64,000 nt of DNA from contig JAGHSF010000043.1 in the NCBI GenBank assembly GCA_018065985.1, forward strand, positions 17,109 to 81,108, read 5' to 3'. The position numbers were made by a program, and so were the translations under genes. Shown piece after piece: positions 1-11,707 of the stretch (the stretch's first letter is position 1; every line of letters begins with the position of its first letter). Below the pieces are notes generated by a model. It searched no databases, was not told where the DNA came from, and was given only the letters and a program-made list of their open reading frames with translations. Source of the DNA: Candidatus Cryptobacteroides choladohippi (GTDB lineage Bacteria > Bacteroidota > Bacteroidia > Bacteroidales > UBA932).

Positions 1-169
1 GGAATGACCCCACCGGTTGCATACTGGATCACGGTACAGAGGCCCATCATTCCACCTGCAGACATACCGTTGGGAATCATGAAGCACTCCCAGCATATGC
101 CGAAGATGAAACATGCAGCCGTAAGGATCAAGTAATCCCTGACGAGTCTTGCTATCTTCTTGGAATCCA

Positions 170-170
<1 letters not shown>
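1..170 (-). CDS. YitT/DUF161-type membrane protein, N-terminal part only
   Basis: The reverse strand from 170 reads MDSKKIARLVRDYLIL and then a hydrophobic stretch with a glycine-rich loop (IPNGMSAGGMMG). That is the usual start of YitT-family multi-pass inner-membrane proteins, whose transport role is unproven. The reading frame leaves the window at base 1, so only about 56 residues are visible. Its ATG overlaps the leuS stop codon by one base (TAATG), so it is probably translated by coupling to leuS as the last visible gene of that operon. Family assignment rests on a short segment. Confidence 0.7.
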
Positions 171-2878
<2,708 letters not shown>

Positions 2879-2886
2879 ATGTAATC

Positions 2887-4212
2887 TTATTTTTTCTTTT
2901 CCAATCTGAATTCGACGTAAAGGCTCATCTCGGTTTCGACCTTCTCTCCCCTCACTCGGCCGGGCTTCCAGTCGGGAGAGGCTTCGATGACCTTCACGGC
3001 CTCGGCGTCAAGGAGAGGATTCGCGCCCTTGAGAACCTGCACGTTCTTCACCTTGCCCTTCCTGTCTATGATGAAATCGACCAGCACGCGGCCCTGGATG
3101 CCGTTCTTCACAGCCTCCTGAGGATACTTCATGTACACATACACCCACTTCTTCATGAAAACCGAAGGATCGCTGGACCCGAGGAAGGTGGGTTTGGTAT
3201 CGCACTCATAGTAAGGGACCACATCACGGTCGAACACGTGACGGCGATGAGTCTGCTCGGTAGGCTTGAACTCAGGCTTTGCGCCGTTGGCCAGGGCGAT
3301 GCAGAAGTTATAGAGGTACTCCAGCTCCCGTTCCATGTCGGAATACTCCAGGATGCCGGCCGTATCCTTCTCCGTATTGTATTCAGGGTACATGCCCGTG
3401 GTGAACATGACAGCGGGGATCTCCTTGTCGTAGAAGATCCTGTGGTCGGAATTCACAGGTTCCTTGGCAACCATCTGGGGCTGTACAGGCTGCAGCGTTC
3501 CCTGCATGCCGGTCAGCAGCATGTTGAGGTCGGCATTGGATGCCGTATAGGCATAGAATCCGTTGGATCCCGTGCCAAGCATCTCCAGGTTGACCATCGC
3601 ATCTATCGACTGCACGCCTGAAAACGACCTGTTGAGGAAATACCAGGCGCCGGCGCCACCCTGAAGGCTGGAACCGAATGCAGCAAGGATGACGCTGCGC
3701 TTGAGCAGCACGCTGTTGGTATTCAGCATCCTTGCGAGCTCCAGCAGTATCGCCAGTCCGGAAGCATTGCCGTTGGCACCGTAGAATATCTTCTCCCTCT
3801 TCTGACCGTCAAGATTCACAACCATTGAACCAAGATTGTCGAGTCTGGCAGAGATCACGATGTAATGGTCCTTGAGTTCCTTGTCGTAACCGGGAACAAA
3901 GGCGAGCACGTTGCGGGATGTGAGGGTGTCGCCCGATTCCCGTTTCATGCCGAACAGGTCTCCATCCTCACCGGAGAAGACGTCCAGGCCGTAATTCCTG
4001 AACTGTGCGGTCATGTATCTGGCCGCCTCGGCCTCACCTTCGGATCCGGCTGCGCGTCCATCGAGCGAAGAGGCGGAAAGGTACTGCACATGCTCATACA
4101 TGCGCGCTTCGTTCTCGCTCATGTCAAGGCCGAAGGGCTGGCCGGATTTATACTGTGCATTTGCCGAGCACACGGCAAGGAAGCACAACGCAGAAGCAAG
4201 AATCCTTTTCAT
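2887..4212 (-). CDS. M28 aminopeptidase-fold pseudoenzyme fused to a TonB C-terminal domain
   Basis: A signal peptide ([19 protein letters not shown]) precedes an M28-like domain at about residues 35-320 and a TonB C-terminal domain at about 350-438 ([19 protein letters not shown], then a proline-containing tail). M28 zinc peptidases carry an AHxD, a GAxDNASG, an EE pair, a D and a YH metal site. Here these read SARLD (Arg123), GANGNASG (Gly148), GSS (Ser181-Ser182), NLEM (Glu210) and YNTEKDT (Asn279). The scaffold is preserved while almost all metal ligands are replaced, so peptidase activity is unlikely. This is inferred by comparison with the family consensus. A binding or envelope-linking role is possible. 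It lies between a SPOR lipoprotein (5-base gap) and leuS. Confidence 0.85.
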   Translation of the reverse strand: MKRILASALCFLAVCSANAQYKSGQPFGLDMSENEARMYEHVQYLSASSLDGRAAGSEGEAEAARYMTAQFRNYGLDVFSGEDGDLFGMKRESGDTLTSRNVLAFVPGYDKELKDHYIVISARLDNLGSMVVNLDGQKREKIFYGANGNASGLAILLELARMLNTNSVLLKRSVILAAFGSSLQGGAGAWYFLNRSFSGVQSIDAMVNLEMLGTGSNGFYAYTASNADLNMLLTGMQGTLQPVQPQMVAKEPVNSDHRIFYDKEIPAVMFTTGMYPEYNTEKDTAGILEYSDMERELEYLYNFCIALANGAKPEFKPTEQTHRRHVFDRDVVPYYECDTKPTFLGSSDPSVFMKKWVYVYMKYPQEAVKNGIQGRVLVDFIIDRKGKVKNVQVLKGANPLLDAEAVKVIEASPDWKPGRVRGEKVETEMSLYVEFRLEKKK

Positions 4213-4217
4213 GGCAA

Positions 4218-4733
4218 CTATTCCTTATCAAATATCCATGCCTCCTTGGGGCAGAAGGACTGTTTCCTGAGTTCCATCAAAGGGCCATACATCGACACAA
4301 GGTCGTCCGAGGGGCAGACTCCCACCGCCGTGATGCCGTTCCTGTACGGAATAAGTTCGGATTCGAAACCGGCGTCCGTGACCTTCTTCTGAAGCCTTGC
4401 GGCGTTGTCGGCGTTTCCGAACGCCCCGAGGATGACATAATACCTGTGGGCCATCTTCGCCTTTGCAACGGGGCTGACCTGATTTGACGTCTTGATGGGG
4501 ATACCGCTGTTGAGCATGGAATCCAGAACGGCAAGAGAATCGGCCGTACGCTGTTTTGCAAGCCGTACAGAATCCTCACTGGCCTGCCTGGCCGCCTCAG
4601 CTGCAACGATCAGTTCCCTCTTGACGTCAATGTCTTCCGAAGTGGGCCTGCCGGCCATTTTGCGGAACATGTCACAACCCGCCGTCATGACGACGGCGAG
4701 GACAAAGGCCACTACAACAAGAACTTTCCTCAT
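4218..4733 (-). CDS. SPOR-domain lipoprotein
   Basis: 171 residues. The N-terminus is a lipoprotein signal ending in VMTAGC (lipobox Cys20). A short charged linker follows, then a C-terminal SPOR domain from about residue 90 (HRYYVILGAFGNADNAARLQ and a YRNGITAVGV segment). SPOR domains bind denuded glycan strands at division sites. It is the first gene of the operon with the M28-like protein, leuS and yitT. A TAAATTTG -7 element ends only six bases before the ATG, so the transcript is probably leaderless or nearly so. Confidence 0.88.
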   Translation of the reverse strand: MRKVLVVVAFVLAVVMTAGCDMFRKMAGRPTSEDIDVKRELIVAAEAARQASEDSVRLAKQRTADSLAVLDSMLNSGIPIKTSNQVSPVAKAKMAHRYYVILGAFGNADNAARLQKKVTDAGFESELIPYRNGITAVGVCPSDDLVSMYGPLMELRKQSFCPKEAWIFDKE

Positions 4734-4739
4734 AACCTA

Positions 4740-4747
4740 CAAATTTA
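4740..4747 (-). promoter_or_regulatory. Bacteroidetes -7 element for the SPOR-leuS operon
   Basis: Reverse-strand TAAATTTG matches the Bacteroidetes -7 consensus TAnnTTTG. It lies six bases upstream of the ATG at 4733 and is back-to-back with the promoter of the divergent CapA-like gene. Confidence 0.7.
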
Positions 4748-4758
4748 ATCAAAAGTTT

Positions 4759-4766
4759 TATATTTG
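4759..4766 (+). promoter_or_regulatory. Bacteroidetes -7 element for the CapA-like gene
   Basis: TATATTTG followed by C matches TAnnTTTG. The start codon at 4774 is seven bases downstream, which implies almost no 5' leader. Confidence 0.7.
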
Positions 4767-4773
4767 CAGTCGG

Positions 4774-5868
4774 ATGAAAAAGGCATTCTTCAGCATATAT
4801 GCAATTCTGGCAGGCTTCTGCCTGAACGCACAGACACCCGGGACATACGAAGTTCCCTTCCCGAAACCATTGAAAACGCTTCCTGACACCGTGACCGTGC
4901 GCATAATCGGGGACGTGATGATGCATTCCAGACAGCTCCCCTATGACTATGGCACCTTTCTGGAACACGTGAGCGAGCCACTCCGGAATGCCGACATATC
5001 CATAGGGAACATGGAGTTCTCGCTGGGTGGCGAGCCATACAGCGGATACCCGGCCTTTTCCTGCCCGGATTCCTACCCCTGGACTCTGGCAGAACAGTGC
5101 GGATTCGACGTCTTCCTGCTGGCGAACAACCATATTCTCGACCGCGGAAATGCCGGACTGTCAAGGACTTTCAGGATCTACGACAATATCACAGACTCTC
5201 TCGGTGTACGGGTAACCGGAGCCTCCAGAAACTCTGACGAAAACGAGAGCACCTATCCCCTCACACTGCTGCGCAAAGGCATCAGGATCTCATTCATCAA
5301 CTTCACGTACGGGACCAACATGGGCGGAAGCTCAGATGCCTGGCCGAAGGTGAACAGGATGAAGGAGGAAGACGTTGCCGCCGCATTCAGACGTGCAAGG
5401 GAAAGGGAATCGGACTTCATAGTGGCGCTTCCCCACTGGGGATCGGAATACCAGCTCAGGCACAGCCGGAACCAGGAAGAATGGGCCGGGAAACTCGCAG
5501 GATACGGGGCTGACGTCATAGTCGGCGCTCACCCGCACGTAGTCCAGGACACCACCCACATCAACGGCGTCCCGGTCATATATTCCATGGGCAATGCCGT
5601 GTCAAACATGAGCGCAACCAACACCAGGCTGGAACTCATGGTCACGCTCAGGTTCGTCCACAACCCGGTCACACACGAAAAGACAATGCTGGAGCCCGAA
5701 CTTCAGTTCATGTGGTGCACCCTGCCCGGGATGCTCAGGGACACCTACAGCACAATCCTATTGAAAGATTGGACCACCCGCGAAAGCGAATGGTCCAACC
5801 ATGAAGATTTCGAAAACATGCTGCAGACCTACCGGAGGGTGAAGTCTGCAACAGGTATTGAAGACTGA
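4774..5868 (+). CDS. CapA-family (poly-gamma-glutamate capsule synthesis type) protein
   Basis: 364 residues from the ATG at 4774. The frame is open further upstream, but that part runs through the promoter and the opposite gene. A signal peptide (MKKAFFSIYAILAGFCLNAQ) precedes a CapA metallophosphatase-like fold with IIGDVMMH, a GNMEFSLGG segment, LANNHILDRG, PHWGSEYQ and VGAHPHVVQ, which are the positions of the family's metal ligands. CapA proteins act outside the membrane in polyanionic capsule export or attachment, but many members have no known substrate and no capB or capC neighbour is seen here. It ends directly against the convergent TPR gene with no spacer. Confidence 0.9.
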   Translation: MKKAFFSIYAILAGFCLNAQTPGTYEVPFPKPLKTLPDTVTVRIIGDVMMHSRQLPYDYGTFLEHVSEPLRNADISIGNMEFSLGGEPYSGYPAFSCPDSYPWTLAEQCGFDVFLLANNHILDRGNAGLSRTFRIYDNITDSLGVRVTGASRNSDENESTYPLTLLRKGIRISFINFTYGTNMGGSSDAWPKVNRMKEEDVAAAFRRARERESDFIVALPHWGSEYQLRHSRNQEEWAGKLAGYGADVIVGAHPHVVQDTTHINGVPVIYSMGNAVSNMSATNTRLELMVTLRFVHNPVTHEKTMLEPELQFMWCTLPGMLRDTYSTILLKDWTTRESEWSNHEDFENMLQTYRRVKSATGIED

Positions 5869-7188
5869 TTACTGGGCAGCTGCCTCTGCGTATTTCTCAT
5901 ACTTGGCCTGCCACTCGGGGCTCTCTGTACGGAAGCGGAAGCATGCGTTCTTGAGGTACTCTGCAATACCCTTCTTCTGATCTGCCTCTGTCACTGTTTC
6001 GAATGCCTTCTCGAAAGGAGCAACGCAGCCCTTGAGTGTTGCCTCGAACTCCTCGACAAGCTTGTTGTACTTGTTGTCATCCATCTCGTTTGATGCAGCC
6101 TCCTGGATCTCAACAGCCTTGTTGTAGAAGAGGATACCCTTTCCGATGTAGCCGTGAGCGAAGTTGGGATTCACAGCGATGGTCTCGTCGTATGCCTTGG
6201 ATGCAGACTCGAAATTACCGAGCTTCTCATAGATCTGGCCCTCTACATAGTACAGTGATGCATTCTCGGGCTCATTCTTCTTGGCGTTGGAGATAAGGTC
6301 GAAAAGACGGTCAGTGTTGTCACCTGCGGACATATAGCTGTTGATGAGGCCGATGAGGATGCTCTGGCTCTGAGGGAACTTGGTGAACGCGTTCTCGAGA
6401 ACACGCCTTCCCTCCTCCTTGTTGCCGAGCTTATCCTCTACGTCGGCAAGCTTTGAGTAAGCGTCACCGTTCTCACCCTCATAACCCTTTGCAACGCACT
6501 CCTTGAGGTAGTCTCTTGCCTCCTGGAGCTTGCCTGAAGCATATGAGGTATAGCCTGCGTTGTACAGGGCGTCGAGGTCAACCTTGGCACCTGCAACTGA
6601 TGAAGAGGCCTTGTATGCCTTTGCGAAGAATTCAGATGCATTTGCAAGCCTGCCTGCTGAATACTCATTGTAAGCAGCGCTGTTGAACTTCTCGACGATA
6701 CCGTTGATACCATCGACGATCTCCTTGGTCTTCTGACCCTTGACATCAAGCTCTGCAGCCTTCACGAAAGCGTCGGCAGCCTTTTCGAGTGCATTCTCGA
6801 CAACAGGCTTTGTAACCTCGATGATGGAAAGCTGTCCGTTCTGGTTGAAATAATAGTTCATGGTGTCATACACCTTCTTGACCATGGGAGCGCCATTGAC
6901 TGTGACCTGCTCCTCTGCTGAAGGCTTGGTTGAGCCCATGACAAGTGCAAGATCCTGCTCAGTCGCGCCTATCCAGCCATTTCCCATGGGAGAGTCGTAA
7001 GCATCGATGAGAGTCTGTCCGAGTTTCACCCAAGTAGCGGCCTTTACAGCCTTCTTTGCATCAGCAGAAGCCTTCTGTGCAGCTTCGACTGCAGAACGGG
7101 CTGCGGTTGCGCTCTTAACCTGCGCATTGACGGTGGCAGCCGAAATCATTGATGCGGCGATTGCCAGTACTACGAAAATCTTTTTCAT
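5869..7188 (-). CDS. Exported tetratricopeptide-repeat protein
   Basis: 439 residues with a signal peptide (cleavage likely after ATVNAQ). An alanine- and lysine-rich segment follows, and then several TPR-like helical pairs from about residue 190 to 370, for example ALYNAGYTSYASGKLQEARD and YVEGQIYEKLGNFESASKAY. TPR arrays are protein-binding scaffolds; the partner is unknown and the location is presumably periplasm or outer-membrane face. It begins 21 bases after the gyrA stop with no own -7 element visible, so it is probably cotranscribed with gyrA. It is typical of abundant Bacteroidetes TPR proteins without an assigned function. Confidence 0.85.
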   Translation of the reverse strand: MKKIFVVLAIAASMISAATVNAQVKSATAARSAVEAAQKASADAKKAVKAATWVKLGQTLIDAYDSPMGNGWIGATEQDLALVMGSTKPSAEEQVTVNGAPMVKKVYDTMNYYFNQNGQLSIIEVTKPVVENALEKAADAFVKAAELDVKGQKTKEIVDGINGIVEKFNSAAYNEYSAGRLANASEFFAKAYKASSSVAGAKVDLDALYNAGYTSYASGKLQEARDYLKECVAKGYEGENGDAYSKLADVEDKLGNKEEGRRVLENAFTKFPQSQSILIGLINSYMSAGDNTDRLFDLISNAKKNEPENASLYYVEGQIYEKLGNFESASKAYDETIAVNPNFAHGYIGKGILFYNKAVEIQEAASNEMDDNKYNKLVEEFEATLKGCVAPFEKAFETVTEADQKKGIAEYLKNACFRFRTESPEWQAKYEKYAEAAAQ

Positions 7189-7209
7189 TCTGTTTATGGT
7201 TTATATTGA

Positions 7210-9744
7210 TTATTCAACTGTTTCCGCGGGAACTTCCTCAATCTCCTCATCAGCCTTTGCAACGGGGCAGACGGCTGCGATCGAATCTCCTTCACGGATA
7301 TTGATCAGTCTGACGCCCTGGGTTGCCCTGCCGGCCACTCTGATGTCCGAAACGGCCAGGCGGATGGTGAGTCCGGATCTGGTGATGATCATAAGGTCAT
7401 TTTCCTCGGTTACGTTCTTTATTGCAACAAGTGGACCAGTTTTTTCGGTGATGGCAATTGTCTTCACTCCCTTGGCACCCCTTGAGGTGAGTCGGTACTC
7501 TTCAGGGTCGGAACGTTTGCCGTATCCGTTCCCGCTGACTACCAGGATTGTCTGGGATGCAGAGTCCTGTGCATTGGGCTGATATGCAACGGCTCCGATG
7601 ACCTCGTCATCGTCCTCGATGTCGATGGCGCGCACACCTGAGGAATTGCGGCCGAGCGAACGGAGGGCCTCCTCATTGAAGCGGCAGCAGCGGCCGTTGC
7701 GGGCAGCGACCATGATGTCGTAGGTGCCGTCGGTGAGAAGCGCGTCGAGAAGCTGGTCTCCCTCGCGGATGTTGATCGCGATGATGCCCTTGTTCATGCT
7801 GCGTGAGTTCACGAAGTCGGCGAGGTCGGTCTTCTTGACCACACCCTTCTTGGTGAAGAGGGTCACGAAGCGGCCTGCGGTGGCATCGGCGTTCTTCGGA
7901 AGAGGGATGTTTAGATATGTGCGGATCTTGTCGTCAGAATCGATTGAAAGCAGATTCTGGATTGCACGGCCCTTGGATGTGCGTGTGCCTTCGGGCAATT
8001 CGTATACCTTCTTGCAGTACCTGACACCGTTGTCGGTGAAGAAGAGCATGACGGAGTGCATGTTGGCAACATAGATATGTTCGATGAAGTCCTCATCCCT
8101 GGTGGCGCTGGCCTTCTTGCCGACACCTCCTCGTGCCTGGGTGCGGAATTCGGCAAGCGGGGTACGCTTGATGTATCCCAGGTGGGAGATGGTGATGACG
8201 ACATCTTCGTCGGCATAGAAGTCCTCAGGGTTGAACTCCTCGGCGCTGAGAGTGATCTCGGTGCGGCGGGAATCACCGTACTTCGCCTTCATCTGGGAGG
8301 TCTCGTCCTTGACAACCTTGAGCTGCTCCTCCTCACTGCCGAGGATTTCGCGGCAGCGTGCGATGAACTTCTCGAGTTCGTCATACTCGGCCTGAAGCTT
8401 CTCCTTCTCGAGTCCGGTGAGCTGGCGCAGGCGCATCTCCACGATGGCGGCAGCCTGGATGTCGGTGAAGCCGAACTTGGCAACCAGCTGCTCGCGAGCC
8501 TCGTCGACGCTCTTGGATGCGCGGATGGTTGCAATGACTTCGTCTATGATGTCGATGGCCTTGAGCAGACCTTCGAGGATATGGGCACGCTTGAGAGCCT
8601 TCTCGAGTTCGAACTTGGTGCGGCGCACGATGACCTCGTGGCGGAACTCCACGAAATTCTGGATGAGTTCCTTGAGCGACAGCGTACGGGGACGGCCGTT
8701 CACGAGAGCCACATTGTTGATGGCAAAGCTGCTCTGGAGAGACGAGTACTTGAACAGAGTGTTCAGCACAACGCTCGCATTCGCGTCCTTCTTGATCTGG
8801 AACTCGATGCGTATGCCCTCGCGGTTGGTAAGCTCGCGGATCTCGGAGATTCCCTCGATCTTCTTGTCGCGTATCATCTCGCTGATGCGTCCGAGCATCT
8901 CAGCCTTGTTGACCATGTAGGGAACTTCAGTGACGACGATGGTCTCGCGGCCGTTCTCGGCCTCCTCGATCTCAGTCTTGGCACGTACCACAACCTTGCC
9001 GCGGCCGGTATTGTAGGCATCAACGATACCCTGACGGCCCATGATGATGCCACCGGTAGGGAAATCGGGGCCCTTGATGTACTCCATCAGTTCCTCGGTG
9101 GTGATGTCGGGATTGTCGATATATGCATTGATCGCATCGCAGCACTCCGAAAGATTGTGGGGTGCCATGTTCGTCGCCATGCCGACTGCAATGCCGGCTG
9201 AGCCGTTGAGCAGCAGCAGAGGGAGTTTCGTAGGCAGAACCGTAGGCTCCTCGAGGGAGTCGTCGAAGTTCAGGGTCATGTCGACCGTATTCTTCTCGAT
9301 ATCGGCGAGAACATCCTCAGCCATCTTTGCGAGCTTGGCCTCGGTGTATCGCATGGCCGCAACGGGGTCTCCGTCCATGCTACCGAAGTTACCCTGGCCC
9401 CAGACGAGAGGATAGCGCTGGTTCCAGTTCTGCGCAAGGCGGGCCATGGCATCATATACGCTGGAATCTCCGTGAGGATGGAACTTACCAAGCACCTCAC
9501 CTACGATACGGGCAGACTTCTTCGTCTGGCCTCCGTATGAAAGTCCAAGCCCGTCCATTCCGAAAAGGACGCGGCGCTGTACAGGCTTCAAACCGTCTCG
9601 CACATCAGGCAGGGCACGTGACACGATGACCGACATCGAGTAGTCGATGTATGCTGAACGCATCTCATGGTCGATCTCCACAGGCTCGATATAACCGTGC
9701 TGAACCGCCTGAATCTCTTCTGAATTCTTAATATCCTGTTCCAT
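7210..9744 (-). CDS. gyrA: DNA gyrase subunit A
   Basis: 844 residues. It is the breakage-reunion subunit of the type IIA topoisomerase that introduces negative supercoils. The catalytic tyrosine is Tyr133 in [10 protein letters not shown]. The quinolone-determining region is [10 protein letters not shown] (residues 89-98), with Ser94 and Asp98 at the positions of E. coli Ser83 and Asp87, the unmutated, drug-susceptible form. The C-terminal beta-pinwheel carries a GyrA box variant QARGGVGK. The C-terminus is a short acidic tail. A -7 element at 9782-9789 gives a leader of roughly 30 bases. gyrB is not in the window. Confidence 0.98.
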   Translation of the reverse strand: MEQDIKNSEEIQAVQHGYIEPVEIDHEMRSAYIDYSMSVIVSRALPDVRDGLKPVQRRVLFGMDGLGLSYGGQTKKSARIVGEVLGKFHPHGDSSVYDAMARLAQNWNQRYPLVWGQGNFGSMDGDPVAAMRYTEAKLAKMAEDVLADIEKNTVDMTLNFDDSLEEPTVLPTKLPLLLLNGSAGIAVGMATNMAPHNLSECCDAINAYIDNPDITTEELMEYIKGPDFPTGGIIMGRQGIVDAYNTGRGKVVVRAKTEIEEAENGRETIVVTEVPYMVNKAEMLGRISEMIRDKKIEGISEIRELTNREGIRIEFQIKKDANASVVLNTLFKYSSLQSSFAINNVALVNGRPRTLSLKELIQNFVEFRHEVIVRRTKFELEKALKRAHILEGLLKAIDIIDEVIATIRASKSVDEAREQLVAKFGFTDIQAAAIVEMRLRQLTGLEKEKLQAEYDELEKFIARCREILGSEEEQLKVVKDETSQMKAKYGDSRRTEITLSAEEFNPEDFYADEDVVITISHLGYIKRTPLAEFRTQARGGVGKKASATRDEDFIEHIYVANMHSVMLFFTDNGVRYCKKVYELPEGTRTSKGRAIQNLLSIDSDDKIRTYLNIPLPKNADATAGRFVTLFTKKGVVKKTDLADFVNSRSMNKGIIAINIREGDQLLDALLTDGTYDIMVAARNGRCCRFNEEALRSLGRNSSGVRAIDIEDDDEVIGAVAYQPNAQDSASQTILVVSGNGYGKRSDPEEYRLTSRGAKGVKTIAITEKTGPLVAIKNVTEENDLMIITRSGLTIRLAVSDIRVAGRATQGVRLINIREGDSIAAVCPVAKADEEIEEVPAETVE

Positions 9745-9781
9745 AAAAAATAATGAGATTTCTCAATCTTACATAAACACG

Positions 9782-9789
9782 CAAATTTA
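9782..9789 (-). promoter_or_regulatory. Bacteroidetes -7 element for gyrA
   Basis: Reverse-strand TAAATTTG followed by C lies 37 bases upstream of the gyrA ATG, in the 89-base divergent gap before the Clp N-domain gene. Confidence 0.65.
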
Positions 9790-9811
9790 ACTAAAATATC
9801 TGAGAATTCCT

Positions 9812-9819
9812 TATATTTG
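9812..9819 (+). promoter_or_regulatory. Bacteroidetes -7 element for the Clp N-domain gene
   Basis: TATATTTG followed by C, 14 bases before the ATG at 9834. Confidence 0.7.
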
Positions 9820-9833
9820 CCCAGCTATTTGTT

Positions 9834-10388
9834 ATGGAAATAACCGTTTCTCCAGAGCTCGAGGCAATCATCGCAAAAGCCCGCGACGAGGCCATGCGCA
9901 CAGGCCACTACGGCCTGGGCGTGGACCATCTCGTCCTGGGGGCATTGCGGCACTCCGACAACAGATTCTGCAAGGCACTCGGAGCGCTGGGCATCAGCAT
10001 GGAGGAGCTGAAGGAGCACATCGACGCCCAGGTATTCAGACCCAGCCCGGTCCCATTCAACGACGGAGACAGGATAGGTCTGGCCCACAGCGCATTGAGC
10101 GCCCTCAACCTGAGCATCTACGAGGCACTCAAGGAGGGCTCGTCGCAGCCCGGTCCGGAGCATCTTCTGATAGCGGCCTCGCGCTGCGGGAAATGTGCAT
10201 TCCAGGATTTTCTCTCAAGCCGCGGCATCACCACCGCCATGCTCGAGGACGCGGTCGCCGGGAAGAACGTGCCGCAGAAAGCGCGAAAGGCTCCCCTGCC
10301 GAACGCAGACGACATAGCCAGAGCCCTTGAAGCAGAGCTCCGCAGGGTGATGGCTTCAGGTGCTTACAAAAGCGGGATGGCCAGCTAG
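9834..10388 (+). CDS. Stand-alone Clp N-domain protein
   Basis: 184 residues containing one Clp repeat domain (two half-repeats). The first has GLGVDHLVLGALRH and LGALGIS; the second has GPEHLLIAASRCGKCAFQDF. These resemble the adaptor- and substrate-binding N-terminal domain of ClpA, ClpB and ClpC. No AAA+ ATPase module follows, and the C-terminal tail is basic. It could act as an adaptor or competitor for a full-length Clp ATPase elsewhere, which is inference. It has its own promoter and overlaps the convergent fabF stop by four bases. Confidence 0.82.
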   Translation: MEITVSPELEAIIAKARDEAMRTGHYGLGVDHLVLGALRHSDNRFCKALGALGISMEELKEHIDAQVFRPSPVPFNDGDRIGLAHSALSALNLSIYEALKEGSSQPGPEHLLIAASRCGKCAFQDFLSSRGITTAMLEDAVAGKNVPQKARKAPLPNADDIARALEAELRRVMASGAYKSGMAS

Positions 10389-11650
10389 ATCTTACGGAAC
10401 GCCACACAGGCGTTGTGCCCACCGAATCCGAAAGAGTCGGATATGCCGATGTTGACATGAGCCTCGACCGCCCGGTTCGGGGTGTAGTCAAGGTCACATT
10501 CGGGGTCAGGGTCGTCGAGATTGATCGTGGGAGGGATGATGCCTTCCTGAAGGGCAAGCACTGTGGCTATGGCCTCCGCGGCACCGGTGGCGCCCAGCAT
10601 ATGGCCATGCATGCTCTTGGTGCTGCTGACATGCGCCCTGTACGCCTCGTCGCCAAGCACCATCTTGATGGCCTGGGTCTCGGCAGAATCATTCATTCTG
10701 GTTCCCGTACCATGGGCGTTGATATACAGTTCATCCTTCGAGGCATCGAAAGAGGCCTCTTCGAGAGCCTGGCGTATGCATTCGGCCTGGGTCGAGCCGT
10801 CGGGCCTCGGCGCAGTCGCATGGTACGCGTCGCAAGTGGTGCCGTAGCCGACAATCTCGGCATAGATATGGGCGCCCCTGGCAACGGCATGCTCATATTC
10901 CTCGACTATCAGGGCGGCGCTGCCATCCGCCATCACGAACCCTCCGCGCTTGGCATCGAAAGGCATGCACGCATGCTTGGGGTCCTGTTCCCTTGAAAGG
11001 GCGCGTGCGTTTGCGAAACCGGAAAGGCCCATGGGGATGGCATCCTTCTCGGTTCCTCCGGCAATGAATGCGTCGGCATAGCCGTGCCTGATGGCGCGAT
11101 AGGCCTCGCCTATGCAGTGCGAAGAGGTTGCGCATGCCGACTGTATGTTCAGGCAGGAGCCCTTGGCCCCGAACTTTATGGCGACGTTGCCCGCAGCCAT
11201 GTTGGCTATCATGTTGGGGATGAACAGAGGAGACACCCACTTGCCGCTGAGGTCCTCGGAAAGATGGCCGACCTCACGGACGATGGTATCGAAACCGCCC
11301 ACACCGGAGCCCATGTACACGCCGAAGCGGAAAGGGTCCACGTTGGGCTCCGGACCCACGGCATCGATGCCGCTGTCATTCACGGCCTGCCATGCCGCAG
11401 CCATGGCATAGATCGCAAAGGGATCCTGCTTGCGTATGAAATGCCTGTCCATCCCATACTCCTCAGGATTGAAATTGCGTATCTTGCCGGCTATCTTCAC
11501 AGGATATCCGTCTGTGGGAAACTCGTTTATCACATCGATGCCGCAAACACCGGCAACAAGATTATTCCAAAAGGTCTTCACATCGTTCCCTATGCAGGAA
11601 ACGACCCCCAGACCGGTAATTACAACTCTGCGCTCCTTAGGTTCTTTCAT
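10385..11650 (-). CDS. fabF: 3-oxoacyl-[acyl-carrier-protein] synthase II
   Basis: 421 residues. It condenses malonyl-ACP with acyl-ACP in fatty acid elongation. The thiolase-fold catalytic triad is intact: Cys173 in IQSACATSSH, a His in NAHGTGTRMND and a His in STKSMHGHMLGATGA. The glycine-rich C-terminal loop FGFGGHNACVAF is present. A -7 element on the reverse strand at 11657-11664 ends six bases before the ATG. No acpP is adjacent, so this is a monocistronic fabF divergent from the LytTR operon. Confidence 0.96.
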   Translation of the reverse strand: MKEPKERRVVITGLGVVSCIGNDVKTFWNNLVAGVCGIDVINEFPTDGYPVKIAGKIRNFNPEEYGMDRHFIRKQDPFAIYAMAAAWQAVNDSGIDAVGPEPNVDPFRFGVYMGSGVGGFDTIVREVGHLSEDLSGKWVSPLFIPNMIANMAAGNVAIKFGAKGSCLNIQSACATSSHCIGEAYRAIRHGYADAFIAGGTEKDAIPMGLSGFANARALSREQDPKHACMPFDAKRGGFVMADGSAALIVEEYEHAVARGAHIYAEIVGYGTTCDAYHATAPRPDGSTQAECIRQALEEASFDASKDELYINAHGTGTRMNDSAETQAIKMVLGDEAYRAHVSSTKSMHGHMLGATGAAEAIATVLALQEGIIPPTINLDDPDPECDLDYTPNRAVEAHVNIGISDSFGFGGHNACVAFRKI

Positions 11651-11656
11651 ACCTTA

Positions 11657-11664
11657 CAAAGGTA
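11657..11664 (-). promoter_or_regulatory. Bacteroidetes -7 element for fabF
   Basis: Reverse-strand TACCTTTG followed by TAAGGT and the ATG. The start codon is six bases downstream, suggesting a leaderless mRNA. Confidence 0.65.
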
Positions 11665-11676
11665 GTAAATATTTCT

Positions 11677-11684
11677 TATATTTG
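11677..11684 (+). promoter_or_regulatory. Bacteroidetes -7 element for the LytTR operon
   Basis: TATATTTG followed by C, 23 bases upstream of the ATG at 11708 and divergent from the fabF promoter. Confidence 0.7.
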
Positions 11685-11707
11685 CATTTTACAGCCCCTG
11701 CGAGGAT

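Noticed and set aside
8056..9201. 381-codon plus-strand open frame opposite gyrA
   Set aside because: Shadow of gyrA. It has no promoter, and its leucine- and aspartate-rich translation is typical of an antisense frame.
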